Assembly: GCA_903813345.2 (NCBI GenBank)
Contig: CAIIXF020000002.1
Span: 21,528,455-21,592,454 of the forward strand
Direction: 5' to 3'
DNA: 64,000 nucleotides
From: Owenia fusiformis
Lineage: Eukaryota; Annelida; Polychaeta; Sabellida; Oweniidae
Under the pieces are notes generated by a model. The model was given only the letters and a program-made list of their open reading frames with translations. It was not told the origin of the DNA and did no database searches. Positions 1-10,929 of this stretch are shown piece by piece. A program made the position numbers and the translations under genes. Positions within the stretch are counted from its first letter, which is position 1, and each line of letters begins with the position of its first letter.

Positions 1-250
1 GACCAAAAATGTGAAAGTAAAACTTTTTCAAATGTTGGATTTAAATTCTTAAATATTATTCCCTGGCTATTGTACTGTAGATGTATTAAGTACACATTGG
101 GTCAAGTGTGGTTGAGTAAATGATGTTTTGAATAATCTATTCATTTTGTGTGCACAGTGCACAATGTTTCCAAATTCCATGTACGATAAATAATAGAATA
201 ATACTGTCAATTTTTGTTAGATTGGGAAAAATTGATGCAACATAAAGTAC

Positions 251-644
251 TAAAGGACGATTCTCAGTTCGGAGAACAAAGTTCATCAATCTAAATGAGC
301 ATTATCCCTGTTTCGGACAAATTTGATTTTTTTATATAATATAGATTTGTATGTCATCTTTTGAATAGTCATAATTTAATTTGGGTAATATTTCTTGATT
401 TTTCGCAAAAATATTAGCGCAGTACACTGATGAACTTCTTTCCCCAAATCGAGACTTGTATTTTCTTGAATTGGTCTAATTGAGCGTTACCCCTGCTTCA
501 CACCAATTTGTTATTTTTACATCTTGTAGATTTTAATGTCCTCTTTTGAATATTCATAGTTTAATTTGGGTAATATTTCTATATTTTTCATGAAAAAAAT
601 TATTAGCCCAGGAGACTGTTCTCCAAACCGAGAATCGTCCTTTA
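251..644. mobile_element. MITE-like element with terminal inverted repeats, TA flanks
   Basis: The left end reads TAAAGGACGATTCTC and the right end is its inverted copy (GAATCGTCCTTTA). The inverted repeat extends about 25 bp with a few mismatches (through a GGAGAAC/GTTCTCC pair) and both ends are flanked by TA. The interior consists of two diverged direct copies of one unit of roughly 190 bp, each holding the phrase TTTAATTTGGGTAATATTTC. There is no coding capacity, so this is a non-autonomous DNA element. Confidence 0.7.
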
Positions 645-775
645 AGAAACTAGAAAAACAGCAACTCCACGGAGTAGCAAATCCCACCGAACAAAACATA
701 TTATGCTAGTGTAAATGTTGAAATGTTTGTGCACTTTGTGATAGAAGCATGAAATTTGGCACAAAGTTAGTTGAT

Positions 776-1525
776 ACCATTGTGAACGAGGCATCATCAT
801 ATTTGAAACAAATCCGTTCACTGGTATATGAGTTATCAAAGATAATGTTTTTTACGAAAATTGGCCGCCATCTTGAAATTCAGCCGCCATCTTGAAAATT
901 ATTTCTTGAACAGAGCAACTGTGTCTCTAGGCATAATCATATAAAATTTCAACCACATCTGTTCACTGGTATTTGAGTTATCAAAGATTACGTTTTTTAC
1001 GAAAAATTGCCGCCATTTTGAAATTAAGCGGCCATCTTGAAAATTTTTGTCAAACGTAGCTACTGTGTCCCTAAGCATCATCATATAAAATTTGAACCAA
1101 ATCCGTTCACTGGTATTTGAGTTATCAAAGATTACATATTTTTACGAAAAATGGCCGCCATTTTGAAATTAAGCGGCCATCTTGAAAATCTCTTTTGTGC
1201 GAAACTCCTTTGTCCCTAGGCATCAGCATATAAAATTTGAACCAAATCCGTAAACTTGTATCTGAGTTATCAACGATTACATTTTTTAAGAAAAATGGTG
1301 GCCATTTTGAATTGAGCAGCCATATTGAAAATTCCTTCTCGAGCAGAGGTCCTACACTCATAAGGCATAAGCGTATAAAATTTGATCCAAATCCGTCAAC
1401 CGGTATTGGAGTTATCGCCCGGACACACAGACAAACAGACGGACGGACGAACAAACGAACAAACGGACAGACAGCTTCTCTATATCCCCCTCGAACTTTG
1501 TTCGGTGGGATAATAACAAGTTGGG
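776..1525. repeat. Five-unit degenerate tandem repeat (about 145 bp) with GACGGACGAACAAAC tail
   Basis: The phrase around TTCACTGGTATTTGAG recurs at about 817, 960, 1103, 1247 and 1392, each time with GGCCGCCATTTTG and GCGGCCATCTTG blocks. The array ends in a (GGAC/GAAC)n tract and the terminal phrase CTCGAACTTTGTTCGGTGGG. It looks like a dispersed invertebrate repeat family rather than a gene. Open frames across it on both strands are by-products of the repeat. Confidence 0.7.
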
Positions 1526-2129
1526 TATACTCAAATTCAATTTAGTTGCTTTATTTTTCAGAGTAAAGTGCAGTCATATAAGCGTTTACAACAGAGAAAG
1601 GATGAAGCTGATTCCAATATGGACCAGTCATGACACAGATATTAGAACCTATAGGACTATAAAGGATAACATGTACATATTAACAGATGACACTCTAACC
1701 AATGTATATACTGTATACATGTGTACTTTGAAGTCAACCCATAAACCCCAAGGCTTTGTATCCTCCTCACATGCACTTTGATGGGGACACACAGTAAACC
1801 ATTAAAACTTATAGGACTTATAAGACCAGGAAAACATTAAACAGATGATGCTCTAACCATGTACTCTATACATGTGTACTCATGTGAATTTACCCTATTA
1901 AGTCCAGGACCTTGTGTCAGTATGTACCCCTCTATCATCTACTCACCTTGTACACTCTGTATAGATATAATGTACCCTTGAAAATGCAAGGAACTCAAAG
2001 ATCCACTCAAAGCCAGAGAACTATGTTCAGTAAAGTGTCTAATAGGCCTATAATGTAACATTTATGTATTTGTACATATTTTTTCAAGAAAAATAAAAAA
2101 CATGTTATTATTATTACATGAGGGCAATA
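1526..2129. other. Intergenic sequence, no gene seen
   Basis: AT-rich sequence with a weak internal repetition (ACAGATGA.GCTCTAACCA near 1684 and 1842). I see no splice-bounded exon or conserved protein. Confidence 0.5.
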
Positions 2130-3547
2130 TATGAACTTGTGTGTTTTTTTTACAAAAGCTATAATTCAAAAATAAACATATTTCATTCTTTGTACAATTA
2201 TAAATTGTAACCTAAACATTTTATTTCATTTCATAAAATGTTAATAATGTTGCCATGCATACCATTTGTTTTATCATCTTGTTTCAAAGAAGTCTCCATA
2301 TTGTTATGGCCTCCATTTTATGTCACCACCACAAGTGGTGACATATTGTTATAGTCTCCAACTTTTTGTGGATGGTGTTTGGTAGATGATGTTTTGGATG
2401 TGGTGGCTGGTGGTGGCTTGTGTTTGTAACAAATGGCAGCTGGTGACATTTTGCATTTAAATGCTTTGTAGCTTGTATTCGGCATCGGTAATGATTATTA
2501 CAATTTTGGTTATCATGGCTTTTGAATTAAGGGACTTACATTAAGATACGATTTTACTCTCTCAAATCTTCTCCCACCAGGCGTTTACATTTTGTCAACT
2601 TAATGCCAGGTAGTCAAAAACAAGGTCAACCATGATGTGCCCATTCTCCATAAATATACTTTACCATATTTAAAATACAAAAGGATTCAAGTTTTACAAA
2701 CTATCATTAGTGAGTGGAACCGTGCATTTATTGAATGCTAGTCTTTACACTCAATTGAAATTGCAAGTAGTGCAGCTTTTGAATGGCCTTTCCTATTAAA
2801 GGAGCAACATTGAAACAAAGACATATTGAAATTTCATATATGAACTTGTGTGTTTTTTTTACAAAAGCTATAATTCAAAAATAAACATATTTCATTCTTT
2901 GTACAATTATAAATTGTAACCTAAACATTTTATTTCATTTCATAAAATGTTAATAATGTTGCCATGCATACCATTTGTTTTATCATCTTGCTCCAAAGAA
3001 GTCTCCATATTGTTATGGCCTCCATTTTATGTCACCACCACAAGTGGTGACATATTGTTATAGTCTCCAACTTTTTGTGGATGGTGTTTGGTAGATGATG
3101 TTTTGGATGTGGTGGCTGGTGGTGGCTTGTGTTTGTAACAAATGGCAGCTGGTGACATTTTGCATTTAAATGCTTTGTAGCTTGTATTCGGCATCGGTAA
3201 TGATTATTACAATTTTGGTTATCATGGCTTTTGAATTAAGGGACTTACATTAAGATACGATTTTACTCTCTCAAATCTTCTCCCACCAGGCGTTTACATT
3301 TTGTCAACTTAATGCCAGGTAGTCAAAAACAAGGTCAACCATGATGTGCCCATTCTCCATAAATATACTTTACCATATTTAAAATACAAAAGGATTCAAG
3401 TTTTACAAACTATCATTAGTGAGTGGAACCGTGCATTTATTGAATGCTAGTCTTTACACTCAATTGAAATTGCAAGTAGTGCAGCTTTTGAATGGCCTTT
3501 CCTATTAAAGGAGCAACATTGAAACAAAGACATATTGAAATTTCATG
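2130..3547. repeat. Near-identical 709-bp tandem direct duplication
   Basis: Copy 1 covers about 2130-2838 and copy 2 about 2839-3547. I found only two substitutions, next to each other in effect (GTTTCAAAG versus GCTCCAAAG near 2281 and 2990). Each copy contains the palindrome-like TGTCACCACCACAAG..GTGACA and a member of the GTGACATATTG...AACAAATGGCAG dispersed repeat. The very low divergence indicates a recent event, or an assembly artefact. Confidence 0.9.
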
Positions 3548-4239
3548 TTTTTGTTCAAAATTCTTTGTCATGCATGCCTATTTCATAATAATAATGCATG
3601 TGGATATATCTGCATCTTAAACTTTTCATTATGTCCACTTATATTTAATCAGATATCTTAAAAATGCAGATATTGAAGGATGAAGCAGAGGAACTTACAG
3701 TATGTAGGTTGGTTTTTGCTTCCCTCTATCATTTGCTGTCACTTAAATTATGTATTCTGCGCTTAACTCTTGTAACTCAAACCAAAATAATTCTTTACTA
3801 AATACTTGTTGGATCAAATAGTATATGTGTCAAAATCAACACATTGGTTTGAAAGCAAATTGACAAATTGAAACTATTTGGTTTAGGTCATGTTATAAAA
3901 GCACTAACATATTTAATTATACTGCTATAACAGGAAAAATCGCCAAATTAAATGGCTTCCGAATAGTCAAAACTATCAAAAATTACAAATTGTCCCCAGA
4001 CAGACTATATTAAATCTACAATACAATGGGAGCCGAGGAGACTGACTAAGTAACGAGTCAATTCAAGACCCTTCTCCCCGGTTAAAGGCAGTGAGTTGAT
4101 GCCAAGTAACTTTTCGTTCATTGTAAGATCAATTAGATGGCGCAGCAGTAGGTCATGTGACTCATCGTTTTGAGATTTGTTCATCAACATTTTCGGAAAT
4201 GCAGCATAATTTATCAAATACAACACGATACATCAATAA
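3548..4239 (+). promoter_or_regulatory. Probable Rab9 promoter and non-coding first exon
   Basis: The stretch at about 4020-4240 is richer in GC than its surroundings and ends at a consensus donor GTAAGT at 4240-4245. A matching acceptor (pyrimidine-rich tract then TTTTGTAG) ends at 4534, upstream of the Rab9 ATG at 4676. GGTCATGTGACTCAT at about 4149-4163 combines an E-box resembling the lysosomal CLEAR type with an AP-1 core. That a 5' UTR exon starts here is an inference from the splice signals and position. Confidence 0.4.
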
Positions 4240-4675
4240 GTAAGTATTTATTTGTAGACATGTGATGACTTTGAGTATATATTATGTATTGATTCAAAAT
4301 TGGATGTTCTATCTGCTTCTAAACTGATTAAAATCGAGTTTGAATTTTGAAATTTTGTCAATTTTTATTTTTTGACAAGTCACAAGTGCACGTCAAGTCT
4401 CATGACATGATTCAAGCTAATTACAGGGGATGAGGAAATGGATTTTCTTTTTAAAACATACCCACCAACATTTTAATATTTATTCTTCGTAGCAATACTT
4501 GTTGGTGAATTGCAGGCTTTGTTTTATTTTGTAGAAACTACACTGGATAAAGAATGACTGGGAAATGGAAATTTAACTTGACAGTGGTTGAAAAGACATT
4601 TAACTAAATACTTAACAAAAACAAAATCACACATATCTTGAGAGTACCTAGTTCGAAAACATTTGTAAGGACAAA

Positions 4676-5296
4676 ATGTCAAGTAGCGGAAAAACATCAA
4701 GAACAAAACTTGTGAAAGTCGTGCTGTTAGGAGATGGTGGTGTCGGGAAGAGTTCACTTATGAACCGATTTGTTACAAATAAATTTGATTCTCAGTCATA
4801 CCATACGATAGGAGTAGAATTCCTTAATAAAGACATAACAGTTAGTAATAACACTTATACCATGCAAATCTGGGATACAGCTGGTCAGGAGAGATTCAAA
4901 AGTCTGCGGACGCCCTTTTATAGAGGCGCTGATTGCTGTCTTCTCACATATTCTGTTGATGATATCCAAAGTTTTAAAAATCTAACAATGTGGAAAAAGG
5001 AGTTTCTTTATTATGCAGATGTTCAGGATGAAGAACATTTCCCATTTGTGGTCCTTGGAAACAAAGTTGATATCCCGGAACGGCAGGTTTCAATTGACGA
5101 TGCCCAAATATGGTGTAACCATCATAAAATTCCATATTATGAAACAAGTGCTAAAGACTCTACTAATGTTCAAATTGCGTTTGAAGGTGCTGCAAAACGT
5201 GTTAAAGAACAAGAGGAAAAATTGGACTTGAAATCCCCGCATGCCAACACAGTAGACCTGAACAAGCGATTACCAAAGTCTGGGTCCTGTTGTTGA
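4676..5296 (+). CDS. RAB9: Rab9 small GTPase (late endosome to trans-Golgi transport)
   Basis: A complete 206-residue protein from one coding exon. Rab9 recruits effectors for retrieval of mannose-6-phosphate receptors from late endosomes to the trans-Golgi network. All five G motifs are visible: P-loop GDGGVGKSS (19-27), switch I with HTIGVEF, WDTAGQE, NKVD and ETSAK. The subfamily is set by runs matching vertebrate Rab9, such as MNRFVTNKFD, TIGVEFLNKD, SLRTPFYRGADCCLLT and the WKKEF.YYADV segment. The C-terminus SGSCC carries the double cysteine that is geranylgeranylated for membrane anchoring. Length fits the family (about 201 in human). Vertebrate RAB9 genes also have the coding region in one exon, and an upstream non-coding exon is likely here. 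Whether it corresponds to RAB9A or RAB9B has no meaning for a single invertebrate orthologue. Confidence 0.97.
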   Translation: MSSSGKTSRTKLVKVVLLGDGGVGKSSLMNRFVTNKFDSQSYHTIGVEFLNKDITVSNNTYTMQIWDTAGQERFKSLRTPFYRGADCCLLTYSVDDIQSFKNLTMWKKEFLYYADVQDEEHFPFVVLGNKVDIPERQVSIDDAQIWCNHHKIPYYETSAKDSTNVQIAFEGAAKRVKEQEEKLDLKSPHANTVDLNKRLPKSGSCC

Positions 5297-8200
5297 ATAA
5301 GCTCTACTTCAAATGAATTACTACAGTGCGCTTAATAATCCTAAAGAAAGAATCACATCAGTAAAGGGTCAGATAAACAAAACAAGGAAGTATTTACATG
5401 AAGATGTATACTCATAGGATACCAAAGATTCTGAAACTGAGTTTGAATCCAGTTGTTAGCAGTTAGCGATCTCTCCATAAGTGTAAGCAAAGCTTATAAA
5501 TATTCCTTGATTAATTCAAAACTAGAAAATATATTAGAATGATGGATTCCTATTTACTACAGGATGATCAAACAAATGGAAACACTGAAATTTTCTCATA
5601 ACTTTTCCATTTTAGGAAATTGTTTGACACATTTGTGTGTCATTCAATATCCTACTATCCTACCATCCTACCATATTTCAAGACCAAGACCATCAGACTA
5701 ATAGTCACAATATTACAGCACTTTGAACAACATCATGGAACATGCTTCAGGTGTGGTCATCATTGTGTTGTAGCCAAACCTGCACAAGTTGTCAATGACC
5801 CAGCTGCATTCCTCAGCAGGTAAACCTGAATGACACCAATAATCTCTCTTTTGAGGTCTGTTATTGTCCTGAGATCATTCTCAAACACTTAAGCACAATA
5901 GTAACGTTGTGACTACCAGTCTGGTCATGAAATAAGGCAGGCTGGTTGGAAATTGAATATGTAATGTAAAAATGTGTCAAACGTAAGGGAGTAATTTCCT
6001 AAAGTATCAAAGATATAAGGAAAATAGCAACAGGGTTTCTGTTTTACCACCCTATATTATGGCACTATAATTTCCTTGTTTTTACTGCTATTCAAAGTCT
6101 CTAATGGCCTATCATATTTGCATTTGTATATCAAGCACTGGTTATTTTTGACTAACTGTTCTGCTGTATTTTAAATTAGACTTGAATTTTGGACTCTGTG
6201 TGTCCTCAGTGATGTAGTTCCACTTGTGAAACTCTTGAAAGTGGGTTATCTTTATCTCTAATACTAATGAAATTATCAGTAATGAAATCATTCACCTAAT
6301 AATATCAAAATATCATTGCATGTCAAATACAAAGTTATTCCATTTATACTGAAAACAAAAGTAGAGTAGGTACATTTATGATGTACATGAAAACTAGGTT
6401 CCGATTTGAAAGTCAAAGTTGCCTTTATAACATAGCACCCCCTCCCACCTACAAATGAAATAGCTTTATCTGTTTGGGCTGTTTCATCAATTTAAATTAT
6501 TTTGTACATTTTTGTACATAGATATTATTGTATTATACAAGGCGTTATTTATCATTGGAATACATGTGTTGGTGAAAATGTATCCTGTAATTAATTGATA
6601 TAACTTATTTAGGAATTTATACTAAGGTTAAAAACATGGTTGCCAAGCTGCAGAGCCTGACATTAGTCCATTGCCCAATTACAAAAAGCACTTCGAAAAA
6701 TAATAAGTTTTTGCCAATGGCAATATGGCAATAGTGAATTTGAACATTGGGTTCATTAATAGGGAATGAACTTGTGAACTTATATAAACTAATGAACTTA
6801 TTATTTTGAGTTTGCATTTGAGAATGGGTACATGTGGCAAAACAGAATCATTAATTTTAATTTATAACTCCATTGTATATTACTTATTGTTCATTTTGGA
6901 CAATAATATGTAGCTTTTGATGTTATGTAACATTTTGGGGGCACATTTTGGAGTGTTGAATATATTGAATATAATTATATGGACTGGATATGGTTTTTAT
7001 TCAGAGAATTTCATTATTGTTTACCTTGAACAAAAGAACACGCACATCTGCATATTATTTTGTTGCATTATGAAATATCCAATGCAGTCAAATTAACATG
7101 GCTTACATGTATATTCCAACCACTTTTTACAAAGCAGTCACTATTTATTTAAGTAATTTACATGGCAAAATACTGTACAGAAGAATCTAAACAAGGTAAC
7201 TAGGTGCAAGAATATGTGCCTGTCAGGTGAAAAACATCTATTTATTTAGAACACCTTTGTAAGTGGAACACTCACAGTTGTTAAATGTTAAATGAACCTC
7301 TATAAGTGGATCACCTCTTGGTGGAACATTTTTTGAAGAACAAAGTATGTTTCACTTACTCAGAGTTTACTGTACTAGGTCTTAAGAGTACGTATGATAA
7401 GCCTTTTCATTAAAGTTATAATTGACAGCTTTGCCTTAATCTAATTACATTATGGTTAGGCATATTAGTTTTAATTGTTTTTTTGATTGCCAGGAATTAA
7501 TTAGTGATTACATGTACATTCCATAAATGTTAAGGTAGGCAGAAAATTATGAGTAATCTGCCTCATTTATTTGATTGTAATGTACCCATGTTCTGAAGTG
7601 TTTAACCTTGATCCACCTTAAGGCATCAGAAGCCAGAAATTAAGTTCATGTTTATAATGCTAAATAATGTATGTCATTTCACTTTGAGAAAATCATATGT
7701 ATTAGCCATGCATTAAACCTCTTGCCACCATTATGATTTCTTATTCATCATATATTTTGGAGAAGGGGGGGAGGGGTGCAAACAAAAGCTAACAAAGGGG
7801 TTTGATGCAAGACTAGAGAATCAATTCAGGTGTGGGGTATTTTTGAAAAATTGGATTGTAAATGCACAATTAGATCATGCTTACTTTTATTCAATATTCT
7901 TTCAATGCACATTACATGCTTTTGTAAATTGGGGATCATATAAAAAGATCAATATATGCCAGACCACAAAAATTAAAGTTTTCTAGATTAGCATGGACTT
8001 TAAGTTGGAAATTAAACAAAACCAAATGGATCAATACCAAGTAGTCTTTTTCCCCTTGCACTCGTAAAGTCCAACACAATTTGTGGTTAAGGGTTTGGCA
8101 TATGTTTGTGTTTTGATATGATCTTTATATCATTAATATTGAGTCTTCTTTGTGTCACATAAATTGTTACACAATGCACATAATTATTTTTCTATGAATA

Positions 8201-8318
8201 ATGATTTTCTTTCAAAGAAATGCTTGATGACACATGTAAGAATGCCTTATCTGTGATGTAGTAATTTATCTGTTTATGTATGTATTTTAGTGCTAGCCAA
8301 ATAATCCACACTTATATC
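5297..8318. other. Rab9 3' flank and intergenic DNA
   Basis: AT-rich sequence without any exon I can support. It probably includes the Rab9 3' UTR. Near 7230-7350 there is a diverged copy of the 'GGAACACCT..GTGGAAC' repeat seen elsewhere in the window. A G-rich run lies near 7764-7776. Small open frames (for example 5620-5823) have no recognisable domain. Confidence 0.5.
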
Positions 8319-9145
8319 ATGGGCTTTCAATTAGAGTTGAAAGCCCATGCTTATATCCATCATTTTCGCACCTCCCCTATCCATAAGATTATCTTGTCTT
8401 GCTTATTGTGGCGCATCAAGAAGATTTTTCCATAAGGTACTACTGGTCAATGTCTAGATAAGGACCAGCAATTATGATATTTTCCTATAGCTTCTTTAAA
8501 AATCAACAGGTGATTGAGAAGAGTTTTAAATTGTTTGACTTTTTAACTGCTCAGATAATATCCTGCATATATTTGGCTAGCACTAAGGAGTGTATTCTAT
8601 GTAATCTGTAGTAGAAGAGAGTAATATATTACTAAAATATAAACATTTATATAAATTAAACACAATTTGGTTTGTTTATTTGTTTGATGCATTGCACTGT
8701 TTATGTTCAATTTAGTAAAATTCTGTCCAATGAGTGCTGATAGTTCACCATGTACACTGGAACAAAATGGCATAATGTAACACCTATTCCTTCAATATCT
8801 TGTAATTTGATGTTGAAGCAACTCCCCAGAGCCAACTTAGAAGTGACATTTCTAAAAATCTTTTCAGATTTTGTAAAAACTAAACCAAAGTTGACTTAAA
8901 TATACCAGATGAAATTCCCGATAATCCTTTTTAAACTTTGGCGAAGATGTAAATTGGCGTTTTTTCAATTTCGCCAAATTAACCCAATCGACATAATCAT
9001 TCCAATCCCTTGATGTGATGTTACACAAGATAATGAAGATTACATAATTAATGGTTCTTGAAGCAATGGAGACTGGCTATGCTGCCATCTGATTGGCTGA
9101 GAAATTCAACAATAACTTCATTGGTTCAAGCATGGGCTTTCAAGA
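8319..9145. repeat. Repeat bounded by inverted ATGGGCTTTCAA / TTGAAAGCCCAT
   Basis: A perfect hairpin, ATGGGCTTTCAA then TTAGAG then TTGAAAGCCCAT, lies at 8320-8349. The inverted counterpart AAGCATGGGCTTTCAA lies at about 9129-9144, so an element of roughly 800 bp with terminal inverted repeats may start at the hairpin. A third copy of the terminus occurs at about 22786-22801 inside an ADCK2 intron. Family and exact boundaries are uncertain. Confidence 0.4.
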
Positions 9146-9650
9146 GAATATTCATAATATATTCATAGCTTGATCCAGCCCCTTAACCAAATACACCAAG
9201 TTCAAAATCAATTAACATAACATTTATATAGCAGGACTTTTAGAAATGCTGACTCTTGACACAAAATCCATTAATGAACATCAAAACAATTAAATTATTA
9301 TAAATAATACAATAAATATATTTACTTTCACATCTGTAATACAAAATATTTTTAAAACAAATTAGTACATGTCTTCTTTGAACAAGGAAGGAACTTAATA
9401 AATCATTATCCAGAGACGTCTCTGATGTAACCAAATAGTCGATCTGGCCTGAAAACTATTATTCTGGTCAAAGGTGAAAAGATGAAATGTGAATTAATAT
9501 TACTGTATTAATTCCATCTGATTTCAATATCACAGTTTCAGTTTTAAAGATTGAATAGATAATTTAGGAGTAAAACTTTCTCAGCTTTCTCGCTTGCCTC
9601 GTGACACTTAAGCTGTGTCGGCTCACCGTTCACCACCGTGTGAATACTTT
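9146..9650. other. Intergenic sequence, no gene seen
   Basis: AT-rich sequence with no exon, RNA gene or clear repeat that I can support. The short antisense open frame at 9240-9434 has no domain and no usable splice context. Confidence 0.45.
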
Positions 9651-9871
9651 GGGGCAGACTGCCAGGCACAGCATGGATGCATGGCGGGTAAAACATACTT
9701 TCCCTCGTCACACCAAATGCAAAAAATTAATTAATTTAAAATGTAATGCCCAAAGTTAACTGGGGCAGACTGCCAGCCACAGCATGGATGCATGGTGGGT
9801 AAAACATAATTTCCCTTATCACACCAAATGCAAAAATAAATTAATTTAAAATGTAATGCCCAAAGTTAACT
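9651..9871. repeat. Two-copy 111-bp tandem duplication
   Basis: GGGGCAGACTGCCAG begins at 9651 and again at 9762. Both units run through CAGCATGGATGCATGG and end at CCCAAAGTTAACTG, with a few substitutions. Confidence 0.85.
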
Positions 9872-9929
9872 GTGGCGAATGATGAGCCCACACTACTAAT
9901 GTGACAGCGGGTTAAGGTACATATACAGG

Positions 9930-10098
9930 CTCGTAGCCAAGTTCGGGCGAACCCCCCTTGGCCAAAATCATGCAGTTTTTCACCATTCTGACTATTTTTT
10001 GAGTGATTTTTGGCCAAATTTGCCAAAGTGACCCCCCCCCCTAGAATTTTTTGCAAAAGTGAACCCCCCTTGGAAAATTATGGCTACGGGCCTGATAT
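9930..10098. repeat. Dispersed repeat ending GGCTACGGGCCTG
   Basis: A short element with the phrase CGTAGCCAAG near the left end, a run of C inside, and GGCTACGGGCCTGAT at the right end. A related copy lies at about 54160-54305 (GTAGCCAGGGAGGGCC ... CTGGCTACGGCCCTGAT) and a fragment at about 27495-27512. The antisense frame reading through it is not a gene. Confidence 0.6.
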
Positions 10099-10929
10099 AC
10101 ATATGCCAGTGTCAGTAGAAGCATCAAGCTCAAACTTTCAAGCTTTTGAAAACTCCAGAAATAAAACAAATAAAAAACAACTTCACTCAGATACAATGTA
10201 CAAAAATATTAATGTTGTTGACAAGCAAGTTAATTTTTAATGATACAAAATAGGATGAAAAATTGTAGCTTGACATCTTTCTGAAAATCTCTACAAAAAT
10301 GTTTCAAAATTTGAACTTGTTCAATCAGAGATTCAGGACTCTTTCTACCTGTAGCTTGGCTAGTGGCTACAGCTGGCTAGTGGCTACAGATCCCCAAAAT
10401 ACAACGTCCAAATCAGGATTGCAGTTACTAAATTTTATGCTTTCATTAGTAGCTGACATTAATTTCACATTCAAAGTCACGTGACAATTAATTTTGGGAT
10501 TATTAAGATCAGCATTAAAATATTTTTCCCAATCAGAGGATAGTAATTATTACTTCAATTCTGGGGCTCAGGGTCGAAATACGTCATACACTTATGATAA
10601 ATGATCATTTATTGTACACATATGAGTCATTTATCTTACTGCAAGGGTATTCATTATTCAGTTTCTTTAAAGAATTGCAGGACTATGTCATGTACATATA
10701 CACTCCTCTCCATAAGTTTCTTCATTTGACAGAGTGTTAAAGCCTATATATGCTTGAATCTTCAGTTCAGAAACCTATGACAACTTTGTTGAATTCTTTA
10801 GAGCAGGCAATTGAGAAAGAGACTTTTTGTTGCCAAATGTATGGAGGGGGGGGGGGTAGTGTAGGTTGCCTTTACATTCCTTGTTCTTTTCCATCAAGCT
10901 AACACGTAAAAACCTAGTATACACTAGTC

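Noticed and set aside
4005-4226. 73-codon minus-strand gene upstream of Rab9
   Set aside because: No domain and it overlaps the likely Rab9 promoter and non-coding exon; better explained by higher GC content there.
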